The position numbers and the translations under genes are program-made. Positions 46,017 to 47,915 of a stretch of DNA of 47,915 nucleotides are shown here, one piece after another. Below the pieces are notes generated by a model, which was given only the letters and a program-made list of their open reading frames with translations, was not told the DNA's origin and made no database searches. Numbering within the stretch: the stretch's first letter is position 1; each line of letters begins with the position of its first letter. The DNA lies in contig CAKXIK010000019.1 in assembly GCA_934875675.1 (NCBI GenBank), positions 1 through 47,915 on the forward strand. The letters run 5' to 3'. Source of the stretch: an uncultured bacterium. Lineage in GTDB: Bacteria > Bacillota > Clostridia > Oscillospirales > Acutalibacteraceae.

Positions 46017-46475
46017 ATGAAAAAGCTGTTGTCTAGTTGGATGGCTTGTCTATTGCTTTGCATGCTGCTTTGTTCCTGTAAAGCAACTGCCGCAGTAACG
46101 TATTCTGTGGAGACTGGAGATAACATTAAGATTGTTCTGGATACCAGTGACGGATATACGCTGAATGAACAGGCTCCGTTTGTTGTTTCGCTGTCTGGGG
46201 TCACAATGGCGACGGGAGTGTTTCTGACCATGGATTCGTATAAATCCTATCTTTCTGCTATTCAGGAAGGCGGCGATTCTATCAAAATTCTTGAGGAAGG
46301 CAGCCGTGGAGAAAATGACTATGTGTTTTACCGGTGTGAGGGTGAAACCAGTACAGAATATGATTTTTTAATTCAGGTCAAGGATTCCCAAACGGGAATC
46401 TTACTCGGCTGTGCAACCACGCAGGACATGGCACAGGCCTGTTTCGAGGCACTCACCTTTAGTAAAGTATCCTGA
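46017..46475 (+). CDS. Small lipoprotein, not recognised
   Basis: A 152-residue protein with a lipoprotein-type signal (MKKLLSSWMACLLLCMLLCSC). The probable lipidated Cys is the last of CSC. The mature part has alternating beta strands (NIKIVLDTSDGYTLNEQAPFVVSL) and ends in a short helix around MAQACFEALTF. No family was recognised. It starts 35 nt after ychF with AAAGGGG upstream and may be co-transcribed with it. Confidence 0.7.
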   Translation: MKKLLSSWMACLLLCMLLCSCKATAAVTYSVETGDNIKIVLDTSDGYTLNEQAPFVVSLSGVTMATGVFLTMDSYKSYLSAIQEGGDSIKILEEGSRGENDYVFYRCEGETSTEYDFLIQVKDSQTGILLGCATTQDMAQACFEALTFSKVS

Positions 46476-46504
46476 AATCAATCTTCGGTACAAGAACTGT
46501 AAAT

Positions 46505-46549
46505 AAAAATGCATTTCCGATTACAAAACCGGAAATGCATTTTTATTTT
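46505..46549. terminator. Bidirectional intrinsic terminator
   Basis: AAAAATGCATTTCCG (46505-46519) pairs perfectly with CGGAAATGCATTTTT (46530-46544) around ATTACAAAAC, with A and T tracts on both sides. It lies between the small lipoprotein and the convergent PLP enzyme. Confidence 0.9.
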
Positions 46550-46557
46550 GGTAATTT

Positions 46558-47808
46558 TTATAAGTATGGGTTTTCTTCCATGGTGTCTTCCGCGGGGGCA
46601 TTTTGCAGCGCGGCAACCTCTTCTGCCGAGATGGGATAGAGATGATTGAACACCAGATCAAACTGCTCCAATGCATAATCGAGCTGCTCCTTGGTGTGGG
46701 TGGCGGTGTAGCTGGTGCGCAGAATGCTTTGTCCCTTGGCAACAGCGGGCGAAACCACCGGGTTGACAAAGACGCCGTGGTCCAGCAAGGCGCGGGTAAT
46801 CAGGAACGTGCGGTCGTCATCATAGGTGTTTACCGGAATAATCGGCGCGGTGCTGTCGCCGTGCGGAATCCCCAGACGACGGAATCCCTGGCGCATGTAT
46901 TCGGCATTTTCCTGTACACGAACAACGCGCTGCGGTTCTTCCTGCATAATATGCAGCGATTCAATTGCCGCGGCAACGTTTGCCGCCGGCATCGAAGCGG
47001 CAAAAATAAACGGGCGGGAGGTATGACGCGCAAATTCGATAACCTTTTCCTTGCTGGCAAAAAAGCCGCCCAAACTTGCAAACGATTTGCTGAAGGTGCC
47101 CATTAAAATATCAATTTTATCCTCAAGGCCATAATACTCCCCAACACCGCGGCCATGTTTGCCCAAAGTGCCGATGCCGTGGGAATCATCCACCATCACG
47201 CGCGCATTGTATTTTTCTGCCAGCCGGGTAATGTTCGGCAAATCAGCAAGGTCACCCTCCATTGAAAATACACCGTCCACCACAATCAGCTTGCCGCGGT
47301 TTTCCGGGCATTTGGCAAGAAGCTCTTCCAGCTGTTCCATGTTGTTGTGGTCATATTTCAGCAGCTTGCCAAAGCTGAGGCGCGCGCCGTCAATTAACGA
47401 GGCATGATTGGTACGGTCAAAGAACATGACGTCGTGCCTGCCGACAACAGAGGAAAGAATTCCGAGATTCGTCTGAAAACCGGAGGGGAAGGTCATGACG
47501 GCTTCCTTTCCAAAAAAATCTGCAAGCTCGCGTTCCAGCTGCGTGTGCAGTGAAAGCGTGCCGTTCAAAAAGCGCGAACCGGAGCATCCGCTGCCAAATT
47601 GACCGGCAGCTTGCTGTGCAGCGGCAATCACGCGGTCGTCACTTGTTAAGCCCAGATAATTGTTGGAACCGAGCATGATGGTGCGGTGGCCGTCCATCTG
47701 TACCTCGGAATGTTGGCGGGAAGTAATTTCGTGAAAATAAGGGTAAAGGCCCTTGGCCTTGCAATCATCAACCAGTTTAAAATCGTAGCATTTGTCAAAC
47801 AGATCCAA
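46558..47808 (-). CDS. Alpha-oxoamine synthase family PLP enzyme (BioF/Kbl/SPT-like)
   Basis: A 416-residue PLP enzyme that would condense an amino acid with an acyl-CoA or acyl-carrier thioester, releasing CO2. Features: IMLGSNNYLGLT (45-56), GSGCSGSRFLNGTLSLHTQLERELADFFGKEAVMTFPSGFQTN, DRTNHASLIDGARLS, Asp207/Asp208 and His210 in VDDSHGIGTLG, and Lys241 in GTFSKSFASLGGFF. The N-terminal LYPYFHEITS segment recalls serine palmitoyltransferase and Kbl-like members more than BioF. No biotin or threonine-degradation genes are nearby, so the substrate is open. TTG start with GGAGGAG upstream. Confidence 0.8.
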   Translation of the reverse strand: MDLFDKCYDFKLVDDCKAKGLYPYFHEITSRQHSEVQMDGHRTIMLGSNNYLGLTSDDRVIAAAQQAAGQFGSGCSGSRFLNGTLSLHTQLERELADFFGKEAVMTFPSGFQTNLGILSSVVGRHDVMFFDRTNHASLIDGARLSFGKLLKYDHNNMEQLEELLAKCPENRGKLIVVDGVFSMEGDLADLPNITRLAEKYNARVMVDDSHGIGTLGKHGRGVGEYYGLEDKIDILMGTFSKSFASLGGFFASKEKVIEFARHTSRPFIFAASMPAANVAAAIESLHIMQEEPQRVVRVQENAEYMRQGFRRLGIPHGDSTAPIIPVNTYDDDRTFLITRALLDHGVFVNPVVSPAVAKGQSILRTSYTATHTKEQLDYALEQFDLVFNHLYPISAEEVAALQNAPAEDTMEENPYL

Positions 47809-47856
47809 AGAAACTCCTCCTTCAAAATAAAAAACACGGAATTGGGGCTTTTCTTT

Positions 47857-47885
47857 ACAATAAGCGGTTTTAAGATAAAAGTCAA
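47857..47885 (-). promoter_or_regulatory. Promoter of the alpha-oxoamine synthase gene
   Basis: Read on minus, TTGACT (47885-47880) and TATTGT (47862-47857) are separated by 17 nt. Just upstream lies the palindrome AATACTT-TT-AAGTATT (47895-47910), a possible operator. Confidence 0.55.
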
Positions 47886-47915
47886 TATTATTTCAATACT
47901 TTTAAGTATTTTATT

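Overview
The window reads as chromosomal DNA of a low-to-mid GC Firmicute of class Clostridia, most likely an Oscillospiraceae/Ruminococcaceae relative. This is inferred from the S10/spc/alpha ribosomal gene order with rpsD between rpsK and rpoA, a KOW-domain gene between map and infA, zinc-type S14, S4 and adenylate kinase, frequent TTG and GTG starts, and a clostridial AgrD-type peptide. No rRNA, tRNA, insertion sequence, phage or CRISPR locus is visible.

Layout. 1-11435: the 3' part of the S10 operon running into the spc and alpha operons (rplP to rplQ, with secY, adk, map, infA and rpoA), all on +, ended by an intrinsic terminator. 11436-17445: a WYL regulator (+), then three minus-strand envelope genes, each with its own recognisable promoter: a Ser-Ser-Asp repeat surface protein, an unrecognised lipoprotein and an LCP-family ligase. 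17446-24350: a hexuronate catabolic block, with uxuA, a D-mannonate oxidoreductase, two TIM-barrel sugar isomerases and an AAC(3)-like gene on minus, a divergent AraC regulator, and a Gfo/Idh dehydrogenase. 24351-29863: a vanW-dltA-dltC cluster facing an MFS transporter, then a small Smr protein and the YfbR nucleotidase. 29977-36904: two unrecognised membrane proteins, then a GT-C / YfhO / GT2 locus that looks like an envelope-glycosylation module.

37214-41478 is the most striking region. A strong promoter feeds a cyclic-di-GMP-I riboswitch and an intrinsic terminator. Behind these come a DUF5317-like membrane protein, a kinase-less membrane protein, AgrB and a short AgrD cyclic-peptide precursor that overlap or lie close together. 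Next to them, with its own 5' inverted repeat, is a membrane GGDEF + HD-GYP protein able in principle to make and degrade c-di-GMP. No AgrC kinase or AgrA regulator is present. The layout suggests a loop in which c-di-GMP controls production of a peptide signal.

41479-47915: a cytoplasmic GH29 alpha-L-fucosidase, a basic-amino-acid decarboxylase of the Orn/Lys/Arg family (minus), the ychF GTPase, a small lipoprotein and an orphan alpha-oxoamine synthase (minus). Most non-ribosomal units carry recognisable sigma-A promoters and intrinsic terminators. Many use a Shine-Dalgarno of the form AGAAAGGA placed 12-14 nt before the start, unlike the AGGAGG form of the ribosomal genes. All functional calls come from reading the sequence; no database search was run.
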